Of a DNA stretch of 27,845 nt, positions 17,420-24,621 are shown piece after piece. The stretch is from JBBAFS01 sp041655255. GTDB taxonomy: Bacteria > Spirochaetota > Spirochaetia > Sphaerochaetales > Sphaerochaetaceae. The notes under the pieces were generated by a model. The model was not told the origin of the DNA. It did not search any database and saw nothing but the letters and a program-made list of their open reading frames with translations. The stretch is taken from assembly GCA_041655255.1 (NCBI GenBank), contig JBBAFS010000014.1:1-27845 (forward strand). Reading direction: 5' to 3'. Position numbers and translations under genes: made by a program. The stretch's first letter is position 1. Every line of letters begins with the position of its first letter.

Positions 17420-17443
17420 TATAGTCAAAGAGGTTAGTTAGGG
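17415..17443 (-). promoter_or_regulatory. Candidate clpB promoter
   Basis: On the minus strand TTGCCC and TATATT are separated by 17 bases, placing the -10 box at the upstream edge of the inverted repeat. The -10 is good and the -35 matches at four of six positions. Confidence 0.5.
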
Positions 17444-17453
17444 CAAATTAGTG

Positions 17454-18071
17454 TTACATAATTGGACTACGATCTGATTTAGGTTTTAACAACTCGAGGT
17501 AGTTGTGAATGACCTCTTTGGCTTGTACAACATCGAAGTCTTCTAAAAAAGCCATCTGAAACGAAAAGGCCTCTAAAAGCATCACAATATGCTCAGTGAC
17601 TCGAGTCACATCAACTGTTTCAATCTCACCACTATTGATCCCTAATCGCAGTAGTCGTTTAAAGAGGATATGTAATTTCACAGTGCGCCTGAGAATAATA
17701 TCTGAAAAGTCAGTTCCCTCTTTTTTCATTTGGAGCATCACATCCATCAGTGCAGTTAAGGCATCACGGTTTTGAAAACCCATCTCAATGATGTCTTCAC
17801 AAATGAAACTAATTCGATCAACTATTGGCTCTTCAGTGTTCCAAGCATATTCGGCATATTTAAAGAACATTTTCCCAGTAACAAGTTTTACTGCAAAATA
17901 GTAGATGTGTTCTTTATCTTTGAAGTATTGGTAAATAGTAGGTCTAGAAATTCCACATTCAGATGCTATTAATGAAAGGTTGGCATCACGATACCCTTCT
18001 CGGGCAAATACTTTTAAGGCTGTTTGTAAAATTCTCTCTTTTCTCGCCTCATGGTCAATTTTCTTTGGCAT
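17454..18071 (-). CDS. TetR/AcrR family transcriptional regulator
   Basis: Predicted DNA-binding repressor of 205 residues. The N-terminal TetR domain is clear: RKERILQTALKVFAREGYRDANLSLIASECGISRPTIYQYFKDKEHIYYFAV (about residues 11-62), with the recognition helix at ISRPTIYQYF. The C-terminal ligand or dimerisation domain (about 65-195) is divergent and gives no ligand. It has its own promoter upstream and lies 75 nt ahead of clpB on the same strand, so the two may be co-transcribed. The ATG at 18071 lacks a well-spaced Shine-Dalgarno; GGGAG is about 15 bases away. Control of clpB is inferred from position and the inverted repeat alone. Confidence 0.9.
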   Translation of the reverse strand: MPKKIDHEARKERILQTALKVFAREGYRDANLSLIASECGISRPTIYQYFKDKEHIYYFAVKLVTGKMFFKYAEYAWNTEEPIVDRISFICEDIIEMGFQNRDALTALMDVMLQMKKEGTDFSDIILRRTVKLHILFKRLLRLGINSGEIETVDVTRVTEHIVMLLEAFSFQMAFLEDFDVVQAKEVIHNYLELLKPKSDRSPIM

Positions 18072-18106
18072 GCTTTACTTTGGGTTCTCCCTACATTTTT
18101 GTTGGT

Positions 18107-18134
18107 GTTATACAATATACCATGGAATTGTCAA
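18107..18134 (-). promoter_or_regulatory. Promoter of the TetR-family gene
   Basis: Minus strand TTGACA (18129-18134), 16 bases, TATAAC (18107-18112), giving a leader of about 30 nt. An imperfect palindrome, GTTATA-CAA-TATACC on the plus strand, overlaps the -10 box and could be an autoregulatory site; it does not resemble the clpB repeat. Confidence 0.7.
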
Positions 18135-18252
18135 AGTTACTACGAGAAGTGAAAAGAGGTGGAGTTTGCTTAAATGTTGACCTCATATGATTATAAAGCA
18201 CACTCCTTTACCCTCTTTCATCTTATAGAGAGAGAAAAAAGTCATAAAGGCA

Positions 18253-18277
18253 ATAAAGGGAGATTATCTCCCTTTAT
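18253..18277 (-). terminator. Intrinsic terminator of the DUF2089-like operon
   Basis: Eleven-base perfect arms (ATAAAGGGAGA and its complement) with a 3-base loop lie a few bases after the stop of the last gene of the operon. The 3' arm ends in a T-rich stretch and a run of six T lies about 12 bases further on. Confidence 0.75.
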
Positions 18278-18280
18278 CGA

Positions 18281-18697
18281 TTATGCACAAAATACTTTTA
18301 TGGTAGCCTCATCGGTTTCAACATCGATACTCATCTCTTGTAAAGCCACAATAACCTCTTCCATATTTTCAGCATTCAATGCACTTAAATCAAAGTTCAT
18401 GCCACTATTGTGCATCGACTCTTGAATTTTTGCTTGTGCCTCTTTTGGAACTAACTTAGTAATATTTAATCCCGCTTTTACTAAAGCTAAAGGGATCTTA
18501 ATTGAGACTCGTTCAGAAGAGTGTCCCTCTTTAGGCTCAACACGGACGTGAAAGTATTTAGCATCACCTGCTGTAAAGCTTGTTGTTGGAATTATCTCAC
18601 TTCTAACTTCAGTTGCCTGAAGAAGCTTCTCTGCTTGTTCGGGTGTGAGTTTTCCTTCACTTAACAGTTGTAATATTCTTAATCTCTCTTCACTCAT
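18281..18697 (-). CDS. SHOCT-like-motif protein (YvlB/LiaX N-terminal type)
   Basis: A 138-residue cytoplasmic protein of unknown function. Residues 3-28 (EERLRILQLLSEGKLTPEQAEKLL) form the short two-helix motif found at the N terminus of YvlB/LiaX-like proteins and at the C terminus of DUF2089 proteins. The remainder, with alternating strands (AKYFHVRVEPKEG, ERVSIKIPLALVKAGLNITKLV) and a C-terminal IDVETDEATIKVFC, resembles the usual partner domain. It is third in an operon with a DUF2089-like regulator and a small membrane protein, 16 nt after the latter, and is followed by a terminator. AAAGGGGAAAG precedes the ATG. I infer a shared envelope- or stress-related regulatory role, without direct evidence. 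Confidence 0.8.
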   Translation of the reverse strand: MSEERLRILQLLSEGKLTPEQAEKLLQATEVRSEIIPTTSFTAGDAKYFHVRVEPKEGHSSERVSIKIPLALVKAGLNITKLVPKEAQAKIQESMHNSGMNFDLSALNAENMEEVIVALQEMSIDVETDEATIKVFCA

Positions 18698-18713
18698 ATC
18701 TTTCCCCTTTGTA

Positions 18714-18986
18714 TTAACTAATACGAATTTCTAATTCTTCCTCATCCGACTTAACAACTATTTCAGTTCCTCTACTAGAGGATAATAATGTTGGAATTAT
18801 TTTCAGAGCTGGTAGATATGAACAGATCAACTCTGCTGTTGGAGGAAGCACTAACAACAGTAGTAACACTACCGCTACCACAATCACTAATGGAAGAAGT
18901 AAAAGATAGATTAAAGCCAAGGGAATAACCCAAGAGCCTCTTTTATCCCCCTTTTTCATCTTCACATATAAGAGCATCGGTAACAT
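18714..18986 (-). CDS. Small membrane protein of the DUF2089-like operon
   Basis: I do not recognise a named family. The 90-residue product has a basic N-terminal segment (KMKKGDKRG, 9-17), a long and very hydrophobic stretch (about 19-48, dominated by Leu and Val), a second moderately hydrophobic segment (about 51-69) and a charged tail ending VKSDEEELEIRIS. This suggests one transmembrane helix, possibly with a second re-entrant or amphipathic helix. Its ATG overlaps the TAA of the upstream gene (TAATG), indicating translational coupling. It is reliably a gene because of this overlap and the operon context. Small hydrophobic proteins of this type are often found with DUF2089/SHOCT-like proteins; the tail could contact one of the two neighbours. 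Confidence 0.75.
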   Translation of the reverse strand: MLPMLLYVKMKKGDKRGSWVIPLALIYLLLLPLVIVVAVVLLLLLVLPPTAELICSYLPALKIIPTLLSSSRGTEIVVKSDEEELEIRIS

Positions 18987-19351
18987 TACATCATCTCTTT
19001 TAATGCATCTTCACCGCTGATATCCCCCGATTCTAGACGATCAAGGATTTCAGAGAGTGGAGATCTTGTTTCAATTTCAACATCGATGACATCGAGTTGT
19101 TGTGCTATTTTATGAAGCCTACTTTTCACTGTGGGATAACTAATATTGAAAATAGATTCCATCTGTTTTATTGACCCATGTGTTTGGATAAACGCAGCAA
19201 CAAACAAGTAATCCTCCATACTTAAAATGGCTAAAGGAGGAACCTCAAACTCCCCTTTAATCGTAATACCATCTTCGGGAATGAAAATTTCTTTAACGAC
19301 AAATTTCTTACCACCAGTGAATGAAAGTAATGTTTTCCAACTTTGTTTCAT
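18986..19351 (-). CDS. DUF2089-like HTH protein without zinc ribbon (start revised)
   Basis: Predicted DNA-binding regulator of 121 residues. A helix-turn-helix fits residues 60-86 (GSIKQMESIFNISYPTVKSRLHKI), and the C terminus (100-121, SEILDRLESGDISGEDALKEM) is the SHOCT-like tail typical of DUF2089. The N terminus normally carries a CxxC zinc ribbon; here FVVKEIFIPEDGITIKGEFEV keeps the fold-like spacing but has no cysteine. ATG 19351 has GAGGT five bases upstream and is preferred over the longer frame to 19399, whose first codon is a -35 box. It is first of three genes and its stop overlaps the next start. Confidence 0.85.
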   Translation of the reverse strand: MKQSWKTLLSFTGGKKFVVKEIFIPEDGITIKGEFEVPPLAILSMEDYLFVAAFIQTHGSIKQMESIFNISYPTVKSRLHKIAQQLDVIDVEIETRSPLSEILDRLESGDISGEDALKEMM

Positions 19352-19370
19352 ATCTACCTCATCTCTGTTT

Positions 19371-19399
19371 AATATAGAGAGGAATATTAAGTAAGTCAA
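19371..19399 (-). promoter_or_regulatory. Promoter of the DUF2089-like operon
   Basis: Minus strand TTGACT (19394-19399), 17 bases, TATATT (19371-19376), about 20 bp before the ATG. The flank upstream of the -35 box (about 19400-19440) is almost pure A/T and includes the palindrome AATATTAATATT, as expected for an UP element. Confidence 0.8.
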
Positions 19400-19468
19400 G
19401 TGCTATATTAATAATATTAATATTTTAACTGAATTTTCTTCATTTTATTAATTTTTGATGATTCTTAG

Positions 19469-19489
19469 TGTAGTTTATAGATATATACT
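19469..19489 (+). promoter_or_regulatory. Weak promoter candidate for the M20 peptidase gene
   Basis: A good -10 box TATACT (19484-19489) has only a poor -35 partner (TTCTTA near 19462-19467, spacing 16). It would give a leader of about 68 nt. No other structure in 19400-19563 stands out apart from A/T-rich sequence. Confidence 0.35.
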
Positions 19490-19563
19490 TGAGATCCTAG
19501 GTTAAAAAAGGTTCTCCCCCTCTTTGGTGCTGTGGTACACTACCATCTATAAGAGGTGATGTT

Positions 19564-21009
19564 GTGGTAATAGTAGTATATGGTGTGCTCTTTTTGTCCG
19601 CTTTGCTTATAGGAAGAACACTCTTTTTTCGTTCAAAAAGAAGAGTCCCTACAGTAATTTCTCCCCCTTTTGAGTTAGAGCAATCAGATATTCTTCGTGC
19701 CGCTGACTCTTTAGCTACTGCTGTTACGTTTAAAACTATTGCTCCTGAACAGTGGGATGACAACTCTTCACTCCCGTTTATTGAGTTTCATCAGTTTCTC
19801 AAAGAGCGCTACCCTCTTTTGTTTTCTCATCTCACAGTTATTGAGACTCAATATCATAACCTCGTGTTGTGCTTTGAAGGAACTGATCCAACTTTAGAGC
19901 CAGCTTTATTAACAGCACACATCGATGTTGTTCCCGCCTCACCTGATGAACAAGCGTGGATACATCCTCCGTTTGAGAAGAACATTGTTGATGGGTATGT
20001 GTGGGGGAGAGGAAGTTTTGATGATAAAAGTTCGCTCATCGCAATGTGCGAATCGATTGAATTGATGTTACACAAGCATATTCTCCCTCAAAGAACGTTC
20101 TACATCGCCTTTGGGTGTGATGAGGAAATCCGAGGAGACCATGGAGCAGCTACGATTGCAAAGATGTTTGAAAAGATGGGCTTGCGTTTCTCCTTTGTCT
20201 TAGACGAAGGTGGGGTCGTCACAAAAAACTTCCTTAGTGGACTTAAACACAACGTTGCTGTTGTTGGTGTTTCAGAGAAAGGAAATGTCGATATCTCTTT
20301 ACGTTGTACCCAAGATGGGGGTCACTCTTCCAGTCCAAATCAACCAACAGCTTTAGGGATATTAGCAAAAGCAGTGAGCAACATTGAACACGCCAAAATG
20401 CCTGTTTGTTATACAAAGCCAGTAATACAACTACTACACACCATGGGAATGAACGCCTCTTTTGGCCTCTCTGTTGTATTACTAAACCAGTGGTTGTTTC
20501 GCCCTCTCATTTCATCTCTTTTTTCTAAAAGCAACACCCTCAATGCCCTTATAAGAAACACATGTACTGTCACGGTAGTCCACTCTAGTGATGCTTCAAA
20601 TGTTATTTCACACAACGCAACAGCAATTGCAAATGTACGTCTTCTTCCCGGTAGCAAGGTTGAAGATGTCCTTAGGTGGATGAAAAAAGTAATTGGTGAT
20701 AACCGAGTTGAGTTAGAAATTGTTAAAAACAGTAAGCTCTCACGCCCCTCCCCTGTTGATAACTCTGAGTTCTTGTTATTAGAACAAGTGATTACTTCCA
20801 CATGTAAAGAGACTATTGTCTCTCCATTTCTCATGACAGGGGGAACGGATGCTCTTAACTACGAACATCTAAGTGATCATGTCTATCGATTTACTCCAGT
20901 TATTATGGACCAACAAGAACTGAGTCGTATGCACGGAATTGATGAACGTCTCTCTTTGGAAAACCTCTTTTGTGCAATACGGTTTTACACTCTTATTCTT
21001 ACATCGTAG
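19564..21009 (+). CDS. M20 family metallopeptidase (CPS1/PM20D1-like), membrane-anchored
   Basis: Predicted zinc carboxypeptidase or N-acyl-amino-acid hydrolase of 481 residues. The N-terminal hydrophobic segment (1-21) followed by RSKRR looks like a membrane anchor or uncleaved signal. The M20 metal site is complete: H119 and D121 in LLTAHIDVVPA, D153 in GRGSFDDK, catalytic E187 with E188, D214 in FVLDEGG, and a late His in SRMHGIDERLS. H254 in GGHSSSP marks the dimerisation domain. The pattern is closest to the Gly-Xaa carboxypeptidase CPS1 and PM20D1 group rather than to DapE or ArgE. It starts at GTG with GAGGT six bases upstream. Its last 11 bp overlap the end of the convergent carbamoyltransferase gene. 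Substrate is unknown. Confidence 0.92.
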   Translation: MVIVVYGVLFLSALLIGRTLFFRSKRRVPTVISPPFELEQSDILRAADSLATAVTFKTIAPEQWDDNSSLPFIEFHQFLKERYPLLFSHLTVIETQYHNLVLCFEGTDPTLEPALLTAHIDVVPASPDEQAWIHPPFEKNIVDGYVWGRGSFDDKSSLIAMCESIELMLHKHILPQRTFYIAFGCDEEIRGDHGAATIAKMFEKMGLRFSFVLDEGGVVTKNFLSGLKHNVAVVGVSEKGNVDISLRCTQDGGHSSSPNQPTALGILAKAVSNIEHAKMPVCYTKPVIQLLHTMGMNASFGLSVVLLNQWLFRPLISSLFSKSNTLNALIRNTCTVTVVHSSDASNVISHNATAIANVRLLPGSKVEDVLRWMKKVIGDNRVELEIVKNSKLSRPSPVDNSEFLLLEQVITSTCKETIVSPFLMTGGTDALNYEHLSDHVYRFTPVIMDQQELSRMHGIDERLSLENLFCAIRFYTLILTS

Positions 21010-21979
21010 CAACTAAGAGTGCTTTAATGGTGTGAAGCCTATTTTCTGCCTCATCAAACACAACTGAGTGGCGACTACGAAATACCTCATCGGTTACTTC
21101 CATCTCAGTAAGACCGAATTTTTCATAGACGTAAGAACCAATTTCGGTGTGTGTATCGTGGAAGGCAGGAAGACAATGGAGAAATAAGACATTGTCGTTG
21201 TTTGATGCTTGTATCAGATCCATCGTCACTTTATAGGGGCTTAGGATCTTAATACGGCTAGCCATCTGATCCTCTTCTCCCATAGAAAACCACACATCGG
21301 TGTAAATTACATCGGCATCTTTAACTGCAATATGTGGGTCGTATTCGACTTCGATTGTAGCTCCACTATGGTGTGTATCTTCTTTAAGGGAAGTCAAAAA
21401 GTCTTCAGTGGGTCGCAGTGTGGGATCGGTGGCAACAACAAAGTGCATCCCTACTTTAGAAGCTCCTATCATCAACGCTTGGACCATATTGTTTCGACCA
21501 TCACCCACATAGACAAACTTAATCTCACTAAGAGGTTTATTGCTATGTTCTACAATGGTGAGAAAATCGGCTAACACTTGGGTGGGATGATCGTCATCAG
21601 TCAGCCCGTTATAAACTGGGACACCAGAAAAGCGAGCTAGTTGTTCAACAATTCGTTGATCACTTCCTCGGTATTGAATGGCATTGTAATACCGCCCTAA
21701 CACTTTAGCAGTATCTTCAATCGACTCTTTTTTTCCCATTTGGCTATTGGTTAAATAGGTGACATGAGCCCCCTCTTCGCTAGCGGCAACTTCAAAAGCA
21801 CATCGAGTGCGCGTTGAAGGTTTATCAAACAGAAGTACTAAACTTTTTCCTTTCAGTGTATCTCCCACTTCCCCTCTCTTTCGCTTTGCTTTGAGATCAG
21901 TGGCAAGCTCTATGAGATACATAAGTTCTTCGGCTGTGTAATCTTTTAATGTTAAAAGGCTTCTGTTTGTTAAGTTCAT
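20999..21979 (-). CDS. argF: Ornithine carbamoyltransferase
   Basis: Transfers carbamoyl from carbamoyl phosphate to ornithine, giving citrulline; the catabolic enzyme (ArcB) runs it in reverse. The 326-residue product has the carbamoyl-phosphate motif STRTR (55-59), HPTQ (131-134), the ornithine-binding DVWFSMG (228-234) and HCLP (268-271); DVWxSMG separates it from aspartate carbamoyltransferase. The length is standard. The ATG has only a weak GAGAAG upstream. It follows metQ with 60 nt between, including a 29-nt palindrome. No arginine-pathway gene adjoins it, so anabolic versus catabolic use cannot be settled; a deaminase (arcA) or carbamate kinase (arcC) elsewhere would argue for arcB. 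Its 3' end overlaps the M20 gene. Confidence 0.95.
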   Translation of the reverse strand: MNLTNRSLLTLKDYTAEELMYLIELATDLKAKRKRGEVGDTLKGKSLVLLFDKPSTRTRCAFEVAASEEGAHVTYLTNSQMGKKESIEDTAKVLGRYYNAIQYRGSDQRIVEQLARFSGVPVYNGLTDDDHPTQVLADFLTIVEHSNKPLSEIKFVYVGDGRNNMVQALMIGASKVGMHFVVATDPTLRPTEDFLTSLKEDTHHSGATIEVEYDPHIAVKDADVIYTDVWFSMGEEDQMASRIKILSPYKVTMDLIQASNNDNVLFLHCLPAFHDTHTEIGSYVYEKFGLTEMEVTDEVFRSRHSVVFDEAENRLHTIKALLVATM

Positions 21980-22000
21980 ATCATCTTCTCTTGTAAGGAG

Positions 22001-22029
22001 AGAAGAGAGAGTGTAACACTCTCTCTTCT
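22001..22029. terminator. 29-nt near-perfect palindrome between metQ and argF
   Basis: Perfect 14-base arms (AGAAGAGAGAGTGT and its complement) flank a single central base. In the plus direction it is followed by GTTATTTTTGTT, as in an intrinsic terminator; in the metQ-argF direction the following sequence is CTCCTTAC with no T-tract. It may be a bidirectional terminator or an attenuating or processing hairpin that lowers argF expression relative to metNIQ. Confidence 0.6.
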
Positions 22030-22039
22030 GTTATTTTTG

Positions 22040-22840
22040 TTAAAATACGACAACGACTTCCCCATTGGGGTAGTGTTCATCTACGTAGGCTTTAATTTTA
22101 GGTGATTGGAGAGCTTTCACTAACGCTGTAATGGAAGCGTCGTTTTCTCTTCCCTCTTTCACTGCCACAACATTCACGTATGGAGAGTCGGCACCTTCAA
22201 TAATAAGGCCATCTTTGTTTGCTTTAAGTCCTGCTGGAAGTGCATAGTTTCCGTTAATAACAGCTGCATCAACATCGCCGAGTACTCGAGGAAGTGTTGC
22301 TGCTTCGAGTTCTCTGAACTTTAAGTTTTGTTTATTTGAGACGATATCAAATACGGTTGCAGTAATACTACCACCATCAGCTAAGGAGATGAGACCTGCA
22401 CTTTGTAAGAGCAATAAAGCTCTTCCACCGTTTGTTGGGTCGTTAGGAATAGCAATTGTTGCACCATTTGCAAGATCATTAATTGATGTCACTTTGTTTG
22501 AGTACAGAGCAATGGGTTCGATGTGAATACCACCAGCGTTCACAAGATGGTACCCTTTATCTTCATTGAAAGACTCTAAATACGGGATGTGTTGAAAGAA
22601 GTTCGCATCAATTTGCCCATCTTCTACTGCTGTATTTGGTGTTACATAGTCGGTAAACTCAACCACTTTTAATGTAATTCCTTGTTGTGCAAGATCTCCA
22701 ACGATGAGATTCAAAAACTCAGCGTGAGGTTCGGGTGTTGCACCAACTGTTAAGGTACTGCCACTCTCTTTTTTGCCAGCTGCAAAGAGTGTTGCTCCAA
22801 TAAGTAATGTAATAGCTAATAAAGTAATAACACGTTTCAT
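22040..22840 (-). CDS. metQ: Methionine ABC transporter substrate-binding protein (NlpA family)
   Basis: Periplasmic binding protein that delivers D/L-methionine to MetNI. The 266-residue product has a signal peptide (MKRVITLLAITLLIGATLFAAG), then LTVGATPEPHAEFLN, DYVTPNTAVEDGQIDANFFQHIPYLE and IEPIALYSNKVTSINDLANGATIAIPNDPTNGGRAL, all typical of MetQ/NlpA. The signal region contains no cysteine, so the usual lipobox is absent and the protein is probably cleaved by signal peptidase I near residues 20-22. It is the third gene of metNIQ, 31 nt after metI. The family includes paralogues for other ligands, but the complete metNIQ set favours methionine. Confidence 0.95.
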   Translation of the reverse strand: MKRVITLLAITLLIGATLFAAGKKESGSTLTVGATPEPHAEFLNLIVGDLAQQGITLKVVEFTDYVTPNTAVEDGQIDANFFQHIPYLESFNEDKGYHLVNAGGIHIEPIALYSNKVTSINDLANGATIAIPNDPTNGGRALLLLQSAGLISLADGGSITATVFDIVSNKQNLKFRELEAATLPRVLGDVDAAVINGNYALPAGLKANKDGLIIEGADSPYVNVVAVKEGRENDASITALVKALQSPKIKAYVDEHYPNGEVVVVF

Positions 22841-22871
22841 AATCTCCTCCGAAAGTAGATTGTATACAATA

Positions 22872-23534
22872 TTATCGTCGTGCCATCATGCGGGCACTTA
22901 TATTATTTCCAACAACTTGAATAACTTCGACTAAGACTAAAATAACAATCACCGAGGCAATCATCACATCGACTCTAAATCGTTGGTATCCGTAGCGGAT
23001 TGCTAAGTCTCCTAAGCCTCCCCCTCCGATGGCTCCAGCCATCGCGGAGTAGCCAATCAAGTTGATAATTGTCAACGTAATGCCAGCAACTAAGGCAGGC
23101 ATCGCTTCAGGTATTAATACCTTTAGAATAATTTGCATTGAGGTTGAGCCCATGGAGCGGGCGGCCTGAATGACCCCCGGATCCACCTCCTTAACCGCTG
23201 ACTCAATAATACGAGCAACAAATGGAGCAGCTGCTATCGACAACGGCACGATAGTCGCTGTAGTACCAATGCTTGTTCCTACAATAATTCGCGAAAGTGG
23301 GAAAAGTAATATCATCAGTATGATAAAAGGGAAAGAACGTAATACATTCACTACTCTTCCAACTCCTTGATGTAAAAGCGGTTTAGGGATAATTCCCCCC
23401 TGCTGTTCAGGTGCAGTGATGGCTAATAAGATACCAATGGGTAAACCCAATAAGAGGGAGAAACATGTTGAGGCGAACACCATAATCAAGGTCTCACCAG
23501 TTGCTTTAAAAACTAATTGAAACAGCTGACTCAT
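22872..23534 (-). CDS. metI: Methionine ABC transporter permease
   Basis: Inner-membrane permease of the methionine importer; two copies form the channel on which the MetN dimer sits. The 220-residue product has about five transmembrane segments and the cytoplasmic coupling motif near residues 128-160 (AARSMGSTSMQIILKVLIPEAMPALVAG), followed by GYSAMAGAIGGGGLGDLAIRYGYQRF, which is diagnostic of MetI. The length matches the family. Its ATG overlaps the TGA of metN by four bases (ATGA), showing translational coupling. Confidence 0.97.
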   Translation of the reverse strand: MSQLFQLVFKATGETLIMVFASTCFSLLLGLPIGILLAITAPEQQGGIIPKPLLHQGVGRVVNVLRSFPFIILMILLFPLSRIIVGTSIGTTATIVPLSIAAAPFVARIIESAVKEVDPGVIQAARSMGSTSMQIILKVLIPEAMPALVAGITLTIINLIGYSAMAGAIGGGGLGDLAIRYGYQRFRVDVMIASVIVILVLVEVIQVVGNNISARMMARR

Positions 23535-24535
23535 ACACCCTCCTCCTCTACTTTCACACCCATCTCTTCTAAAGCGACAATTGCTTGAGCAACTATATCA
23601 CTCTCTCCGATAATATCGCAAATAAGAGTGCCAACGTCTTCTTGCCCAACACGTTGAATTCCACCGGCTCGAATGTTTATCTCTACATCATACTGCTTTT
23701 GAATGCGACTGAGTACTGGTTCACCTGTTTTAGATCCTCGGAATCGAAGAGTATATCGTCCCCCCTCATCAGACCACCTCACGATATCATCTTTGGTAGA
23801 TTCATCAGGTCCTAAATGAGATAAAAAGTCTTTTGTTGTTTCACTTGAGGGATTGGCAAACACATCAACAACTTTTCCTTGTTCAACAACACCACCATCT
23901 TCTAAGACAGCTACATATTCACACGCATCCCGTACTACTTCCATTTGGTGAGTAATCATCACCACCGAAAGGTTCATCTGCTGTTGTAAGTCACGAATAA
24001 GATTGAGAATTGAACGTGTTGTTTGCGGATCTAAGCTACTCGTAGCCTCATCACAAAACAAGATATCTGGGTTATTGGCCAAAGAGCGTGCAATAGCTAC
24101 TCGCTGTTTTTGTCCCCCTGAGAGGGTACTTATTGGGGCTTTTCCCCTCCCTTGAAGGCCAACAAGCTCTAGAAGTTCTTCGACACGTGTGCGAATGTAT
24201 GAAGAGTCGTGACCACTAATTTCAAGTGGATAGGCAATATTTTGAGCAGCATTACGAGAACTAAATAAATTAAAATTCTGAAAAATCATCCCAATTTTAC
24301 GTCTTTGGGCAATGAGTTGATCTTGAGGAAGGTTATCGACTCGATGGTTGTTGTATAACACTTGGCCGTTATCTGGGCGCTCAAGTAAACTCACTAGGCG
24401 CACTAACGTCGATTTGCCAGCACCACTTTTACCAATGATACCGTAAATAGTGTGGGCAGGGATCTCTAAAGAGATGTCACGAACAGCATGTAGTGAGCCG
24501 TACGAACGACTAAGATGGTGTAATGTGATGCCCAT
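23531..24535 (-). CDS. metN: Methionine ABC transporter ATP-binding protein with NIL domain
   Basis: ATPase of the methionine importer. The 334-residue product has Walker A GKSGAGKST (35-43), Q-loop Q86, signature LSGGQKQR (138-145), Walker B ILFCDE (158-163) and switch H196. A C-terminal domain (about 255-334, with VEINIRAGGIQRVGQEDVGTLICDIIGE) corresponds to the NIL domain that binds methionine and causes trans-inhibition of transport, so regulation at the protein level is likely. The ATG has AAGGAG five bases upstream. The leader is only about 20-30 nt, leaving no room for a SAM riboswitch. It is transcribed in the same direction as, and just after, the rRNA operon. Confidence 0.97.
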   Translation of the reverse strand: MGITLHHLSRSYGSLHAVRDISLEIPAHTIYGIIGKSGAGKSTLVRLVSLLERPDNGQVLYNNHRVDNLPQDQLIAQRRKIGMIFQNFNLFSSRNAAQNIAYPLEISGHDSSYIRTRVEELLELVGLQGRGKAPISTLSGGQKQRVAIARSLANNPDILFCDEATSSLDPQTTRSILNLIRDLQQQMNLSVVMITHQMEVVRDACEYVAVLEDGGVVEQGKVVDVFANPSSETTKDFLSHLGPDESTKDDIVRWSDEGGRYTLRFRGSKTGEPVLSRIQKQYDVEINIRAGGIQRVGQEDVGTLICDIIGESDIVAQAIVALEEMGVKVEEEGV

Positions 24536-24564
24536 ACCCTCTCCTTTTAGTGAAAATGTACCAC

Positions 24565-24593
24565 ATCATAAAAGAATAGAGGATATTCTGCAA
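24565..24593 (-). promoter_or_regulatory. metNIQ promoter
   Basis: Minus strand TTGCAG (24588-24593), 17 bases, TATGAT (24565-24570). It lies only about 20 bp behind the T-tract that ends the rRNA operon. Confidence 0.75.
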
Positions 24594-24613
24594 GCTAGGT
24601 GTTGCAAAAGGGC

Positions 24614-24621
24614 AAAAAAAA
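24614..24621 (-). terminator. T8 tract ending the rRNA operon
   Basis: Eight consecutive T on the minus strand follow directly the 3' strand of 5S helix I (GCCGGTCCC). The closing helix of 5S itself, or a competing hairpin, would serve as the terminator stem; no separate hairpin is visible before the tract. Confidence 0.55.

Noticed and set aside
17379..17453. HrcA/CIRCE element before clpB
   Set aside because: No TTAGCACTC-N9-GAGTGCTAA pattern; the inverted repeat has a different sequence and spacing.
18135..18250. Small gene or RNA between the TetR promoter and the upstream terminator
   Set aside because: A TATAAT and an ATG frame of about 30 codons occur on the minus strand, but without a ribosome-binding site, a -35 box or recognisable product.
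19352..19399. 16-residue N-terminal extension of the DUF2089-like protein
   Set aside because: The first codon is the -35 TTG of a strong promoter, and the ATG at 19351 has a good ribosome-binding site.
24536..24621. SAM riboswitch or T-box upstream of metN
   Set aside because: The predicted leader is about 20-30 nt and the space up to 5S contains only a promoter and a T-tract.
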